DNA of 64,000 nt, from contig NZ_FCOC02000005.1 of NCBI RefSeq assembly GCF_001544455.2, positions 124,001-188,000 of the forward strand. Reading direction: 5' to 3'. A program made the translations under genes and the position numbers. A model generated the notes under the pieces. That model searched no databases. It worked only from the letters and a program-made list of their open reading frames with translations, and had not been told where the DNA came from. How positions within the stretch are numbered: position 1 is the stretch's first letter; the number at the start of each line of letters is the position of its first letter. This stretch comes from Caballeronia sordidicola (GTDB lineage Bacteria > Pseudomonadota > Gammaproteobacteria > Burkholderiales > Burkholderiaceae). This document shows, in pieces, positions 27,411 to 37,804 of this stretch.

Positions 27411-28508
27411 TCAGGTCAGCGACGTATCCACCAGCCGCCGTTCGGACTCCAGATATTCCTTCGACTGCATCTCCGTGATCCGCGACACAGTGCGCGCGAA
27501 TTCATTGGCCATCGGTCCTTCCACGTAAAGCTCCTCGGCCGGCACTTCGGCCGACATCAGGAGCTTCACCTTGTGGTCATAGAACACGTCGATCAACCAC
27601 GTGAAGCGGCGCGCCTCCGACGCATTGCGCGGCGACATCTTCGGAACTTCGGAGAGAATGACGGCGTGAAAACGGCTTGCCAGCTCAAGGTAGTCGTTCT
27701 GCGATCTCGGACCGCCGCAGAGCGTGGCGAAGTCGAACCAGACAACGCCGTCGGCTTTACGCAGCGCCTTCAGTTCACGTTTCTCGATGCGCAGGATCGG
27801 ACTCTCGTCAGGCACCGCAGCAAGCTTGGCGAAGTCAGCGCGCAATGCTTTATCCGCGGCGGCGCCGAGCGGCGTGTGATACGCCTTTACTTGCGACAGC
27901 GTGCGGCGGCGATAGTCCGTGCCGGCATCGACGTTGATGACGTCAAGCTTCGACTTGATCAGTTCGATGGCAGGCAGCAAACGATCACGATGCAAACCGT
28001 CCGGATACAGCAAGTCGGGATCGTAATTCGATGTCATCACGAACTGCACGCCTGCGCCAAACAGGCGGTCGAGCAACCGGTACAGAATCATCGCGTCGGC
28101 AATATCCGACACGTGAAACTCGTCGAAGCAAATCAGGCGGTAGCGCTTCGCGACGCGCCGCGCGAGTTCATCGAGCGGATCGGCCATGCCCTTCAGTTCT
28201 TCCAGCTCGCGATGCACTTCCCTCATGAACTCGTGAAAGTGCAGGCGCGTCTTGCGCTGCACCGGCACGACCGCATAGAAGCTGTCCATCAGGAAGCTCT
28301 TGCCGCGCCCCACGCCGCCCCACATGTACACGCCGCGCGGCAACTCCGGGTGTGAAATCAGCTTCTTGAACGCATTCGAGCGGCGCGCCTTATACGCGAC
28401 CCACTCGTCGTAGCAGCGCTGCAGGCGTTCGACCGCTGCGAGCTGCGCCGCGTCCGACTGATAGCCCCGCGTCTGCAATTCGTGTTCGTAGTATTCGTTG
28501 ACGTTCAT
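27411..28508 (-). CDS. zapE: cell division protein ZapE (AFG1-type ATPase)
   Basis: AFG1/ZapE-family P-loop ATPase; in E. coli ZapE influences Z-ring stability. The product has 365 residues from the ATG at 28508. Walker A is WGGVGRGKSFLMD (core GGVGRGKS), Walker B is RLICFDEFHVSD, and the sensor region is VQFVMTSNYDPDLLYPDGL. The C-terminal RRFTWLIDVFYDHKVKLLM is typical. It lies downstream of lpdA, but a minus-strand terminator (28599-28624) lies between them. Confidence 0.92.
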   Translation of the reverse strand: MNVNEYYEHELQTRGYQSDAAQLAAVERLQRCYDEWVAYKARRSNAFKKLISHPELPRGVYMWGGVGRGKSFLMDSFYAVVPVQRKTRLHFHEFMREVHRELEELKGMADPLDELARRVAKRYRLICFDEFHVSDIADAMILYRLLDRLFGAGVQFVMTSNYDPDLLYPDGLHRDRLLPAIELIKSKLDVINVDAGTDYRRRTLSQVKAYHTPLGAAADKALRADFAKLAAVPDESPILRIEKRELKALRKADGVVWFDFATLCGGPRSQNDYLELASRFHAVILSEVPKMSPRNASEARRFTWLIDVFYDHKVKLLMSAEVPAEELYVEGPMANEFARTVSRITEMQSKEYLESERRLVDTSLT

Positions 28509-28598
28509 GGTGCGAGGGTTTTGAAGCCCGGGTGGAAACCCTGACTGAGCCAAATGAATGAGCAAATAAGCAAGCTGGAAGCAGCCGATAAAAACAAA

Positions 28599-28624
28599 GG
28601 CGAGCGGGATAACTCCCGCCCGCC
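28599..28624 (-). terminator. intrinsic terminator after lpdA
   Basis: An eleven-base stem with a four-base loop. The only non-Watson-Crick pair is A:C on the plus strand but G:U on the minus-strand RNA, and the T-rich stretch follows on the minus strand, so it serves lpdA. Confidence 0.8.
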
Positions 28625-28652
28625 TTCGTCATGCTGCTCGACCCTGCTGCAA

Positions 28653-30083
28653 TTACATGTTGAGCGCGCGTTTGTCGACGGCGAGCGCGGCTTCGCGCAT
28701 CACTTCGGACAACGACGGGTGCGGATGGCAGATCCGGCCGATATCTTCCGACGCCGCCTTGAACTCCATCGCGACCACCGCTTCCGCGATCAGGTCCGAC
28801 GCATTCGCCGCGATGATGTGGCAGCCGAGCAGTTCGTCGGTCTTCGCATCGGCGATCATCTTCACGAAACCGTCAGCCTTGCCGATACCGAGCGCCCGGC
28901 CATTGGCCATCATCGGGAACTGGCCAGTCTTGATCTCGCGGCCTTCCGCCTTCAACTGCTGCTCGGTCTTGCCGACCCACGCAATTTCCGGCTCGGTATA
29001 GATCACCCAAGGAATGCAGTTGTAGTCGATGTGCGGCTTCTGGCCGTCGATGATCTCGGCCACCAGCACGCCTTCATCTTCCGCCTTGTGCGCGAGCATG
29101 GGGCCGCGCACCACGTCGCCGATCGCGTACACGTTCGGCACGCTCGTCGCGCAGTGATCGTCGACGGGAACAAAACCGCGTTCGTCCGTCTTGAGACCGA
29201 TTGCTTCCAGACCGAGATTGTCCGTGTTCGGCACACGGCCAATCGATACGATCAACCGGTCGGCATCGAGCGTTTGCGCGTTGCCGTCCTTGTCCGTGTA
29301 GGCCACCGAGACACTCGAATCCGTCGTCTTCACTTCGCCGATCTTCACGCCGAGATGAATGTCGAGACCTTGCTTCTTGAACTGCTTCGCGGCTTCCTTC
29401 GAGAGCGATTCGTCACATGCGCCGAGGAACGCGGGCAACGCTTCGAGCACCGTCACGCTGGCGCCCAGGCGACGCCATACCGAACCGAGCTCCAGACCGA
29501 TCACGCCGGCGCCGATCACAGCCAGCTTCTTCGGCACCGAATCGAAGGACAGCGCGCCTTCGTTATCCGATACGATCTTGTTGTCGACAGGAATGGCCGG
29601 CAGGTGACGCGCCTTCGATCCCGTGGCGATGATCACGTTCTTCGCCGTCACGGTTTCCGTTTCCGCTTCGCCGCTCACTTCAATCTGCACGCCTGCGTCC
29701 GTCTTGCCGGTGAACTTGCCATGACCCTTGAGCCACGTGATCTTGTTCTTGCGGAACAGGAACTCGATACCCTTCGTCATCTTCTCGACAATGCCGTCCT
29801 TGCGGGCGAGCATATTGGAGATATCGAGTTTCACGTCGCCCACGTTGATACCGTGATCGCCGAGATGATGCGACACGTTTTCAAATTCTTCCGACGAAGC
29901 CAGCAGCGCCTTCGACGGAATACAGCCCACGTTCAGGCATGTGCCGCCGAGCTTCAGGTTGCCGGCCGGGTTCTTCCAGCTTTCGATGCACGCGACCGAC
30001 TTGCCGAGTTGCGCTGCACGAATCGCCGCAATGTAACCGCCAGGACCTGCACCAATCACGACGACATCAAATTCTTTGGACAT
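28653..30083 (-). CDS. lpdA: dihydrolipoyl dehydrogenase, E3 of 2-oxoglutarate dehydrogenase
   Basis: FAD/NAD enzyme that reoxidises dihydrolipoyl groups of odhB. The product has 476 residues, normal for the family. The N-terminal FAD site is [18 protein letters not shown], the redox-active disulfide is in [13 protein letters not shown], the NAD site is [18 protein letters not shown], and the C-terminal [14 protein letters not shown] carries the catalytic His. It lies 128 bases downstream of odhB. The first two bases upstream regions contain a short direct repeat (CGAGGGCAACC at 30182 and 30194). Confidence 0.96.
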   Translation of the reverse strand: MSKEFDVVVIGAGPGGYIAAIRAAQLGKSVACIESWKNPAGNLKLGGTCLNVGCIPSKALLASSEEFENVSHHLGDHGINVGDVKLDISNMLARKDGIVEKMTKGIEFLFRKNKITWLKGHGKFTGKTDAGVQIEVSGEAETETVTAKNVIIATGSKARHLPAIPVDNKIVSDNEGALSFDSVPKKLAVIGAGVIGLELGSVWRRLGASVTVLEALPAFLGACDESLSKEAAKQFKKQGLDIHLGVKIGEVKTTDSSVSVAYTDKDGNAQTLDADRLIVSIGRVPNTDNLGLEAIGLKTDERGFVPVDDHCATSVPNVYAIGDVVRGPMLAHKAEDEGVLVAEIIDGQKPHIDYNCIPWVIYTEPEIAWVGKTEQQLKAEGREIKTGQFPMMANGRALGIGKADGFVKMIADAKTDELLGCHIIAANASDLIAEAVVAMEFKAASEDIGRICHPHPSLSEVMREAALAVDKRALNM

Positions 30084-30211
30084 GACTATCCTTCTCTTGT
30101 TGGATACATGGCGCGCCCGAGTCTATCGAGCGTGCCACGAGTCCTAAATAAGGTCTTAATGCTTGATTAAAAGGGTTACCTCGAGGGCAACCCCGAGGGC
30201 AACCGCAAGGA

Positions 30212-31525
30212 TCACAGGTCCAGCAGCAAGCGGGCCGGATCTTCCAGCGCATCCTTCATCGCCACCAGCGACAACACCGCTTCGCGGCCGTCGATGATCC
30301 GGTGATCGTAGGAGAGCGCCAGATAGTTCATCGGGCGAATCACGATCTGGCCGTTCTCGACCACAGCGCGTTCCTTCGTTGCGTGCACGCCGAGAATGGC
30401 CGATTGCGGCGGGTTGATGATCGGCGTCGACAACATGGAGCCGAACACGCCGCCATTCGAGATCGAGAACGTACCGCCCGTCATTTCCTCGATCGACAGC
30501 TTGCCGTCCCGCGCCTTCGCACCGAATTCGGCGATCTTCTTCTCGATATCGGCCAGGCTCAGTTGATCGGCGTTGCGCAGGATCGGCACCACGAGACCAC
30601 GCGGCGAACCCACGGCAATGCCAATGTCGAAGTAACCGTGATAGACGATGTCATTCCCGTCGATAGACGCGTTCACCAGCGGGAATTTTTTCAGCGCATG
30701 CACGGCGGCCTTCACGAAGAACGACATGAAGCCGAGCTTCACGCCATGTTCCTTCTCGAAACGGTCCTTGTACTTGTTGCGCAGGTCCATCACCGGCGCC
30801 ATGTTCACTTCGTTGAACGTGGTCAGAATGGCGTTGGTTTGCTGCGACTCGAGCAGACGCTCGGCAATACGCGCGCGCAAACGCGACATCGGCACGCGCT
30901 GCTCCGGACGATCCTTGAGCCACTGGTCAGCACCCGGCGCCTTCACGTCCGGCAGGGACGGCTTAGCGGCAGCCGGAGCCTTGGCGGGAGCCTTTGCAGC
31001 CGGCGCAGACGCAGCGGCAACAGCCGGCGCACCTTGCGTGGCGGCGAGTGCGTCGCCCTTCGTGACGCGGCCATCGCGACCCGAGCCCGAGACCTGATCG
31101 CTCGATACATTCTTCTCGGCCAGAATCTTCGCAGCCGACGGGGAAGCGGACGTGTTGGATGCCGAAGCGCTCGCCGAAGCGCTCGCCACAGCCGGCGCAG
31201 CTTCCTGTTGCGGTTGCGCGGCCGGAGCCGGTTTCACCTCGGCGTCGCCAGCCGCGGCTGCCACCGGTGCGTCGCCGGCCTTTGCTTCCGTATCGATCAT
31301 TGCGATCACTTCTTCCGCGCCGACCACGTCGCCGTCATGCTTGATGACTTGCGCGAGCACGCCCGCAGCCGGTGCCGGCACTTCCAGCACGACCTTGTCG
31401 GTTTCGATTTCAATGAGGATTTCGTCGATGGCAACTGCCTCGCCCGGCTTCTTCTTCCACGACAACATGGTGCCTTCCGACACGGACTCAGAAAGCTGGG
31501 GAACCTTGACTTCTACAATAGACAT
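30212..31525 (-). CDS. odhB: dihydrolipoyllysine succinyltransferase, E2 of 2-oxoglutarate dehydrogenase
   Basis: TCA-cycle acyltransferase. The product has 437 residues. The lipoyl domain (1-80) carries the lipoylated Lys in [14 protein letters not shown]. An Ala/Ser/Pro-rich linker follows, with a run of Ala-Ser repeats, then the peripheral-subunit binding domain ([20 protein letters not shown]), a second linker, and the catalytic domain with the [13 protein letters not shown] motif (catalytic His and Asp). It is one family paralogue with sucB. A terminator-like hairpin separates it from sucA, so expression may be partly independent. Confidence 0.96.
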   Translation of the reverse strand: MSIVEVKVPQLSESVSEGTMLSWKKKPGEAVAIDEILIEIETDKVVLEVPAPAAGVLAQVIKHDGDVVGAEEVIAMIDTEAKAGDAPVAAAAGDAEVKPAPAAQPQQEAAPAVASASASASASNTSASPSAAKILAEKNVSSDQVSGSGRDGRVTKGDALAATQGAPAVAAASAPAAKAPAKAPAAAKPSLPDVKAPGADQWLKDRPEQRVPMSRLRARIAERLLESQQTNAILTTFNEVNMAPVMDLRNKYKDRFEKEHGVKLGFMSFFVKAAVHALKKFPLVNASIDGNDIVYHGYFDIGIAVGSPRGLVVPILRNADQLSLADIEKKIAEFGAKARDGKLSIEEMTGGTFSISNGGVFGSMLSTPIINPPQSAILGVHATKERAVVENGQIVIRPMNYLALSYDHRIIDGREAVLSLVAMKDALEDPARLLLDL

Positions 31526-31698
31526 TATGTTTTTTCCTGAATGTATCTGGGTACGGCGCCATCATTGGCAATAAGTGAATTCGACGCCATCAATTCTTGA
31601 GTAACCAGAGCGTATGAATGCAGCGCGCATCCAACTTGCGGCGAGCGCTGCTTGTGCATTCCACGTTCCGAATCGAATCACAGGACAGCGCATGAAAA

Positions 31699-31730
31699 AC
31701 CGGGGAGCCGTTAAAAGGACGCTCCCCGGT
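31699..31730 (-). terminator. terminator-like hairpin between sucA and odhB
   Basis: ACCGGGGAGC pairs perfectly with GCTCCCCGGT over a 12-base loop; on the minus strand five T residues follow. It lies within an otherwise conserved gene pair and may lower or attenuate odhB transcription, or odhB may have its own promoter in the rest of the 214-base gap. Confidence 0.7.
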
Positions 31731-31739
31731 CACAGCCGC

Positions 31740-34598
31740 TTACTTCGAGATGGTCTGTGCGCCCTTCAACCGGCCGAACGCGCCTTCGATCAGCGCCTTG
31801 AGCTGCTCGTAGTGCTTCGCGTAATAGCCGACTGCCGGGGATGCCGATGCCGGACGGCCGCTGTAAGCCAGCTTCTGTCCTTCACGCATGCCTTCGCGCA
31901 GATGATGCTCGATGTAGAACCAGGCACCCTGGTTCTGCGGCTCGTCCTGTACCCAGACCACTTCGGTCGCGTGTTCGTATTTCTTGATTTCCGCGTCGAA
32001 TTGCTTGTGGGCAAACGGATACAACTGCTCGATACGAACGATGGCGACATCGTTCGCCTTCGCTTCGCGGCGATGCGCGATCAGGTCGTAATACACACGG
32101 CCCGAACACACGATCACGCGCTTGACCTTCTTCGGCTCGATTGCATCGTCCGTTTCGCCGATGATCGGCTGGAACGAACCCTTCGCCAGTTCCGACAGGT
32201 CCGACACTGCTTCCTTATGGCGCAGCAGCGACTTCGGCGTGGCGACAATCAGCGGCTTCCGGAACAAGCGGATCATCTGACGGCGCAGCAGGTGGAAGAT
32301 TTGCGCCGGCGTGGTCGGCTGCACCACTTGCATGTTGTGATCCGCGCAAAGCTGCAGGAACCGTTCGATACGCGCCGACGAATGCTCCGGACCCTGCCCT
32401 TCATAGCCGTGCGGCAACAGCATGGTGAGACCTGAAACACGGCCCCACTTCACTTCGCCCGACGAGATGAACTGGTCGATCACAACCTGCGCGCCATTCA
32501 CGAAGTCACCGAATTGCGCTTCCCATGCAACCAGCGTATTCGGCTCGGCCGTCGAATAACCGTACTCGAAACCGAGCACCGCTTCTTCCGACAATACCGA
32601 ATCGATCACCGTGAACTTCGCCTGACCATCGGCAATGTTCTGCAGCGGAATGTACGTACCGTCGTTCCAGCGTTCGCGGTTTTGATCGTGCAGCACAGCG
32701 TGACGGTGCGTGAACGTGCCACGGCCCGAATCCTGGCCCGTGAGACGCACGGCATAACCCGACGCCACCAGCGACGCATACGCGAGATGCTCGCCCATGC
32801 CCCAGTCGAGCTTCGCTTCGCCACGGCCCATTGCACGGCGGTCGTTGATCACGCGCTCGACCAGCGGATGCACCTTGAAGTTTTCCGGGATCGTGGTGAT
32901 GCGCTCGGCCAGGCGCTTCAGTTCGGCCAGCGGAACTGCCGTGTCAGCGGCGTCCGTCCACTTGCGGTTCAGGAACGGAACCCAGTCCACCGCGTACTTG
33001 CTCTTGTAGTTCGAGAGCACCGGATCGACCGTGTGATGCCCGTCGTCCATTGCCTGGCGATACGCCTTCACGTAATTATCGGCGTCTTCCGCGGTGATCA
33101 CGCCTTGCTGCACGAGCTTTTCAGCGTACAGCGCGCGCGTACCCGGATGTTTCGCGATGGTCTTGTACATCAGCGGCTGCGTCACCGCCGGCGTGTCCTG
33201 CTCGTTGTGACCCAGCTTGCGGAAACAGATGATGTCGACAACCACGTCCTTGTGAAACTGCATGCGGTAGTCGATAGCCAACTGCGTGCACAGCACGACC
33301 GCTTCCGGATCGTCGCCGTTCACGTGCAGCACCGGCGCTTCGATCATCTTCGCCACGTCCGAGCAATACAGCGTCGAGCGCGCGTCGCGCGGGTCGGACG
33401 TCGTGAAGCCGATCTGGTTGTTGATGACAATATGCAGCGTGCCGTGCGTGCCGTAACCGCGCGTTTGCGCGAGGTTCAGCGTTTCCATGACCACGCCCTG
33501 GCCGGCAAACGCCGCGTCGCCGTGAATCTGGACCGGCAGCACTTGCAGGCCGTCGACGTCGCCGCGACGATCCATGCGCGCCTTTGCCGACCCTTCGACC
33601 ACCGGGTTCACGATTTCGAGGTGCGACGGGTTGAACGCGAGCGACAGGTGGACCGGGCCGCCGTCGGTCGAGACGTCCGACGAGAAACCCTTGTGGTACT
33701 TCACGTCACCGGCGGGAAGGTCATCGACATGCTTGCCTTCGAATTCGGCGAAGAGATCAGCCGGCATCTTGCCGAGCGTGTTCACCAGGACGTTCAAGCG
33801 CCCACGGTGAGCCATGCCGATGATGATTTCCTGAACGCCCGCGGCGCCTGCATGGCGAACGACTTCGTCCATTGACGCAATGAAGCTTTCGCCGCCTTCC
33901 AGCGAAAAGCGCTTCTGGCCGACATATTTGGTGTGCAGGAAACGCTCGAGCCCTTCGGCTGCCGTCAGGCGCTGAAGGATGTGCTTTTTCTTGTCGCCGG
34001 AGAAATCCGGCGTGGAGCGGATCGATTCGAGCCGTTCCTTCCACCAGCGCTTCTGTTCCGGGTCGCTGATGTACATGAACTCGGCGCCAATCGTGCCGCA
34101 GTACGTGTCGCGCAATGCCTTCACGATCTCACGCAGCGACGCCTGCTCGTTCCCGAAATACAGGTTCTGTGCATGGAACGTCTGGTCCATGTCGGCTTCG
34201 GTGAAGTCGTAGAACGCAGGTTCGAGTTCGGGAATGGCCGGGCGCTCACGGCGCTTGAGCGGATCGAGGTTGGCCCATTGTGAGCCGAGGAAGCGGTATG
34301 CGCCGATCAGCGACTGAACGAAGACCTGTTTGCGCGCGGTCGCCAGATCAGCACTGCTTTCGCGCGGCACGAAGCCGTTCGATTTCGCTCGCTGAGCGAA
34401 CGACTCCACGATCGGGCCGTGGGCCACGTCGTTGTGATTCGACCCATCCGATGCAGGCACGTTTTGCAGTGCATCGAAATAGGTACGCCAGGTCTCGGGC
34501 ACTGACGCGGGATTATCGAGATATGCCTCGTACTGTTCTTCGACGTATGGGGCATTACCGCCGAACAAATAGGAGTTCAGCTGGGATTGCTTCATCAT
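31740..34598 (-). CDS. sucA: 2-oxoglutarate dehydrogenase E1 component
   Basis: Thiamine-diphosphate enzyme that decarboxylates 2-oxoglutarate. The product has 952 residues from ATG 34598; the AAAGGTGAG ribosome site is at proper distance, whereas a GTG at 34610 overlaps it. N-terminal SYLFGGNAPYVEEQYEAYL recruits E2; the ThDP region includes HGDAAFAGQGVVMETLNL and INNQIGFTTSDP; the C-terminal GQDSGRGTFTHRHAVLHD and LPHGYEGQGPEHSSAR are family-specific. It is preceded by a structured leader RNA. Confidence 0.96.
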   Translation of the reverse strand: MMKQSQLNSYLFGGNAPYVEEQYEAYLDNPASVPETWRTYFDALQNVPASDGSNHNDVAHGPIVESFAQRAKSNGFVPRESSADLATARKQVFVQSLIGAYRFLGSQWANLDPLKRRERPAIPELEPAFYDFTEADMDQTFHAQNLYFGNEQASLREIVKALRDTYCGTIGAEFMYISDPEQKRWWKERLESIRSTPDFSGDKKKHILQRLTAAEGLERFLHTKYVGQKRFSLEGGESFIASMDEVVRHAGAAGVQEIIIGMAHRGRLNVLVNTLGKMPADLFAEFEGKHVDDLPAGDVKYHKGFSSDVSTDGGPVHLSLAFNPSHLEIVNPVVEGSAKARMDRRGDVDGLQVLPVQIHGDAAFAGQGVVMETLNLAQTRGYGTHGTLHIVINNQIGFTTSDPRDARSTLYCSDVAKMIEAPVLHVNGDDPEAVVLCTQLAIDYRMQFHKDVVVDIICFRKLGHNEQDTPAVTQPLMYKTIAKHPGTRALYAEKLVQQGVITAEDADNYVKAYRQAMDDGHHTVDPVLSNYKSKYAVDWVPFLNRKWTDAADTAVPLAELKRLAERITTIPENFKVHPLVERVINDRRAMGRGEAKLDWGMGEHLAYASLVASGYAVRLTGQDSGRGTFTHRHAVLHDQNRERWNDGTYIPLQNIADGQAKFTVIDSVLSEEAVLGFEYGYSTAEPNTLVAWEAQFGDFVNGAQVVIDQFISSGEVKWGRVSGLTMLLPHGYEGQGPEHSSARIERFLQLCADHNMQVVQPTTPAQIFHLLRRQMIRLFRKPLIVATPKSLLRHKEAVSDLSELAKGSFQPIIGETDDAIEPKKVKRVIVCSGRVYYDLIAHRREAKANDVAIVRIEQLYPFAHKQFDAEIKKYEHATEVVWVQDEPQNQGAWFYIEHHLREGMREGQKLAYSGRPASASPAVGYYAKHYEQLKALIEGAFGRLKGAQTISK

Positions 34599-34611
34599 TT
34601 TTACGCTCACC

Positions 34612-34707
34612 TTTCTTCGAGTTTCTCGAGAAATAGCGGGTTACTCAACCTTCCGCAACACGGCCTGACCGTTTAGCGGATTGCGCGAATCAAGTCTGCT
34701 TGGAAGG
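34612..34707 (-). ncRNA. structured 5' leader of sucA (candidate sucA RNA motif)
   Basis: In the minus-strand leader, CCUUCC (34707-34702) can pair with GGAAGG (34654-34649). Inside it CGCAA (34685-34681) pairs with UUGCG (34658-34654), enclosing a small ACGG/CCGU hairpin. A second hairpin (34633-34612), UUUCUCGAG-AAA-CUCGAAGAAA, with one bulged A, covers the A-rich part of the ribosome site. A conserved sucA RNA motif is known upstream of sucA in Burkholderiales. The position and structure suggest this is it, but the consensus was not aligned. Confidence 0.6.
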
Positions 34708-34850
34708 ACCTAAAACTGGCAATGCATCCGCTAGCATAGCACAGATCATTAAGTCCACGCGCCGATGGTCGCGGCCCGGACGCTTGTCTGGCGGGCTTTC
34801 GGGCACCTTTCGCGAATAAGGGACATATGCTCAAAACACGCGGCGCAACA

Positions 34851-34876
34851 AAAAAGCCACCCGCGGGTGGCTTTTT
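34851..34876 (-). terminator. intrinsic terminator after typA
   Basis: A perfect 26-base palindrome (AAAAAGCCACCCG and its complement) immediately downstream of typA, flanked by A- and T-tracts. It can terminate in either direction; only typA runs into it. Confidence 0.9.
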
Positions 34877-34898
34877 CTTGATGCAAAACTGACGTGAA

Positions 34899-36725
34899 TC
34901 AGTCCACAGCGCCCTTGCGGCTGGCGCTACGACGCTCATGTTCTTTCAGATAACGCTTGCGCAGGCGAATGGATTGCGGCGTGACTTCGACCAGTTCGTC
35001 GTCGTCAATAAACTCGACCGCATATTCCAGCGACATCTGGATCGGCGGCACCAGACGCACCGCTTCGTCCGTACCTGACGAACGCACGTTGGTCAGTTGC
35101 TTGCCCTTGATCGGGTTCACGACCAGGTCGTTGTCGCGGCTGTGAATGCCGATGATCATGCCTTCGTACAGCGGCTCACCCGGCGAAACGAACATGCGGC
35201 CGCGGTCCTGCAGCTTCCACAACGCGTAGGCAACGGCTGCGCCATCGTCCTGCGAAATCAGCACGCCGTTGCGGCGCTCGCCCACGCCGCCTTCCTTCAC
35301 CGGCTGATACGAGTCGAACGTGTGGCTCATCAAGCCCGTGCCACGCGTCAGCGTCAGGAATTCCGACTGGAAGCCGATCAGTCCGCGCGCCGAAATGCGG
35401 TATTCAAGACGCGTGCGGCCACGGCCGTCCGACGCCATGTCAAGCATTTCGCCCTTGCGGCGGCCCAGTTCTTCCATCACGCCGCCCTGGTTCGCATCTT
35501 CCATGTCGACGGTCAGGTTTTCGTATGGCTCGTGCTTGACGCCGTCGACTTCCGTCATCACCACGCGCGGACGCGACACGGCGAGTTCGTAACCTTCACG
35601 ACGCATGTTTTCCACGAGAATGGTCAAATGCAGTTCGCCCCGGCCTGACACTTCGAACGTGGTTTCGTCGCCGGTTTCCTTCACGCGCAACGCCACGTTG
35701 TGGTTCAGTTCCTTCATCAGGCGGTCGCGGATCTGACGGCTCGTGACGAACTTGCCTTCGCGTCCCGCCAGCGGCGAGGAATTCACGAGGAAGTTCATGG
35801 TCAGCGTGGGTTCGTCCACGGTAATCATGGGCAGCGCTTCCGGAACGTCCGGCGCGCAGATGGTCACGCCAATGCCGATTTCTTCAATACCGTTGATCAG
35901 CACGATGTCGCCGGCTTCAGCCGATTCGACCTGTACGCGCTCCAGGCCCTTGAACGACAGCACCTGGTTGATCTTGCGGTTCAGGATCGCGCCGTCCGGA
36001 CCCGAGCGCACGGCCACCGACATGCCCGGCTTGATCCGGCCCCGTGTGATCCGGCCCACGCCGATACGGCCCACGTAGGACGAATAATCCAGCGATGTAA
36101 TCTGCAGTTGCAGCGGCGCTTCCGGATCAGCCGGGCGGACCGGAACGTGCTCCAGAACCGCGTCGAACAGCGGGCGCATGTCGCCTTCGCGCACGTCCGG
36201 CGTCAATCCTGCATAACCATTCAGCCCCGATGCATAAACAATCGGGAAGTCGAGTTGTTCGTCGGTGGCGCCAAGCTTGTCGAACAAGTCGAAAGTCTGG
36301 TTGATGACCCAGTCGATCCGCGCGCCGGGCCGGTCGACCTTGTTGATCACCACGATAGGCTTGAGGCCCAGCGCCAGCGCCTTTTTCGTTACGAACCGCG
36401 TTTGCGGCATCGGGCCTTCAACGGCGTCCACCAGCAGCAGCACCGAGTCGACCATGGACAGCACGCGTTCCACTTCGCCGCCGAAGTCGGCGTGTCCCGG
36501 CGTATCCACAATATTGATGTGCGTGCCTTCGTACTCGACCGCGCAGTTCTTCGAAAGGATGGTAATGCCGCGTTCCTTTTCGATGTCGTTCGAGTCCATC
36601 ACGCGCTCGACTACGGCCTGGTTCTCTCGGAACGTGGCGGTCTGGCGGAGCAATTGGTCGACGAGCGTGGTCTTGCCGTGGTCGACGTGGGCAATGATGG
36701 CGATGTTGCGAAGGGCGCGGGTCAT
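34899..36725 (-). CDS. typA: ribosome-associated GTPase TypA/BipA
   Basis: Translational GTPase involved in ribosome assembly and stress adaptation. The product has 608 residues, normal length. G1 is AHVDHGKT, G2/switch II region [17 protein letters not shown] and [17 protein letters not shown]4 [13 protein letters not shown]. The BipA C-terminal domain is present ([40 protein letters not shown]). No clear ribosome site precedes the ATG; instead two CTCCT copies occur there. Confidence 0.96.
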   Translation of the reverse strand: MTRALRNIAIIAHVDHGKTTLVDQLLRQTATFRENQAVVERVMDSNDIEKERGITILSKNCAVEYEGTHINIVDTPGHADFGGEVERVLSMVDSVLLLVDAVEGPMPQTRFVTKKALALGLKPIVVINKVDRPGARIDWVINQTFDLFDKLGATDEQLDFPIVYASGLNGYAGLTPDVREGDMRPLFDAVLEHVPVRPADPEAPLQLQITSLDYSSYVGRIGVGRITRGRIKPGMSVAVRSGPDGAILNRKINQVLSFKGLERVQVESAEAGDIVLINGIEEIGIGVTICAPDVPEALPMITVDEPTLTMNFLVNSSPLAGREGKFVTSRQIRDRLMKELNHNVALRVKETGDETTFEVSGRGELHLTILVENMRREGYELAVSRPRVVMTEVDGVKHEPYENLTVDMEDANQGGVMEELGRRKGEMLDMASDGRGRTRLEYRISARGLIGFQSEFLTLTRGTGLMSHTFDSYQPVKEGGVGERRNGVLISQDDGAAVAYALWKLQDRGRMFVSPGEPLYEGMIIGIHSRDNDLVVNPIKGKQLTNVRSSGTDEAVRLVPPIQMSLEYAVEFIDDDELVEVTPQSIRLRKRYLKEHERRSASRKGAVD

Positions 36726-37084
36726 AGGAGCTTGAGGAGCTTGTACATATAGTTGAGCGCCGTGGGTGCAAGCTAGCTATTAGCCGTGGAGCGAACACCT
36801 GGAGAAATCCGCAGCTTCGGAATCTCCTGCGAAATCCTTGATGTCAGTCCACTTCCCCGCACTCGGCGCGATGGGAACCGAAGATTGTAGCACGCGGACG
36901 TGTCCTGTTCCTCACTGCTGTGCAATAGGACATAACCCGGAAGCGTTTTCGGACCAGTTTCCTATATCGGGACAGGTGGAAAGCCCTGTCAGGGCGTGCT
37001 GCCGGGGCCTCGCCCAACATTATCCAATCTCAAAATAACGACAACTCACGTTTCGCTTCGCAGCAAGGAAGACCATGAAAGTAC
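36726..37084. other. intergenic DNA between typA and marR
   Basis: No gene is supported in this stretch between divergent typA and marR. The typA promoter must lie here, but no strong -35/-10 pair could be singled out. The marR promoter and operator are annotated separately just to the right. Confidence 0.4.
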
Positions 37085-37137
37085 TTGCCGCGTCAACGAT
37101 GCAACTCCTATAATCTTGCATAGTCAATTATTGCAAG
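37085..37137 (+). promoter_or_regulatory. marR promoter with overlapping palindromic operator
   Basis: TTGCCG (37085-37090) and a perfect TATAAT (37109-37114) are 18 bases apart. Immediately downstream, CTTGCA (37115-37120) and TGCAAG (37132-37137) form an inverted repeat with an 11-base AT-rich spacer, covering the expected transcription start. This is the size and position of a MarR-family operator, suggesting autorepression of the marR-efflux operon. Confidence 0.75.
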
Positions 37138-37150
37138 CGCACGAGTATCC

Positions 37151-37672
37151 ATGAGCGACGCCCACCAGCCGGTTCCTGAAATTGCCAACTACGTTCTTTG
37201 CGAGAGCGTCGGCTATTTGCTTAGCCGGGTTCGCTCAACGCTCTGGAACAACGTTACGCAACTCACCATGGCCGATCTCGGCATTACCAGCACGCAGGCA
37301 AGCATCATGTTCATGCTGGCGAGCGGGCGCAATCTGGCGGCGGCGGATCTGGCGCGTGAATACGGTATCGATGCAAGCGCGGTGACCCGCCTGATCGACC
37401 GGCTGGAAAAGCGCGGACTCATTACCCGCGTGCGCAGCGAGGAAGACAGGCGGGTCGTCAGACTCGCGCTGACCGCCGAAGGCCGTGAACTCGCGGGGCA
37501 GATTCCCGCCATTTTCACAAAAGTGCTGGACAAGCTTCTCGGCGGATTCACGCCCGAGGAAGTGGGTTTCCTGAAGAGCATGTTGCGCCGGATCCTGCTC
37601 AATTCCGGCGACCCGGCGGCCATCGCGCTGATCAGCGGATATGAAAATTCCACGCCGAAAGCCTCTTCCTGA
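37151..37672 (+). CDS. MarR-family transcriptional regulator of the efflux operon
   Basis: Dimeric winged-helix repressor, probably ligand-responsive. The product has 173 residues. The recognition region is LAREYGIDASAVTRLIDRL and the wing is ITRVRSEEDRRVVRLALT, with the conserved Asp-Arg-Arg of MarR proteins. The first gene of an operon with outer-membrane factor, EmrA-type adaptor and EmrB-type pump (132 bases to the next start). An inverted repeat over its promoter is the likely binding site. Confidence 0.92.
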   Translation: MSDAHQPVPEIANYVLCESVGYLLSRVRSTLWNNVTQLTMADLGITSTQASIMFMLASGRNLAAADLAREYGIDASAVTRLIDRLEKRGLITRVRSEEDRRVVRLALTAEGRELAGQIPAIFTKVLDKLLGGFTPEEVGFLKSMLRRILLNSGDPAAIALISGYENSTPKASS

Positions 37673-37804
37673 CAAGGCGAGATCTTTTCTGAATTCAAGT
37701 CCATATTCTGACGACGCACTTCCGCGACCGCCCTTATCGGGTAATAAAACTGAAAGAAATTGGTTGCTGCGTCCATCTTTACAATCATCTCTGAGAGCCG
37801 AGCG

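Noticed and set aside
30182-30204. Short tandem repeat CGAGGGCAACC between lpdA and odhB
   Set aside because: Only two copies, 12-base period; too small to call a functional element.
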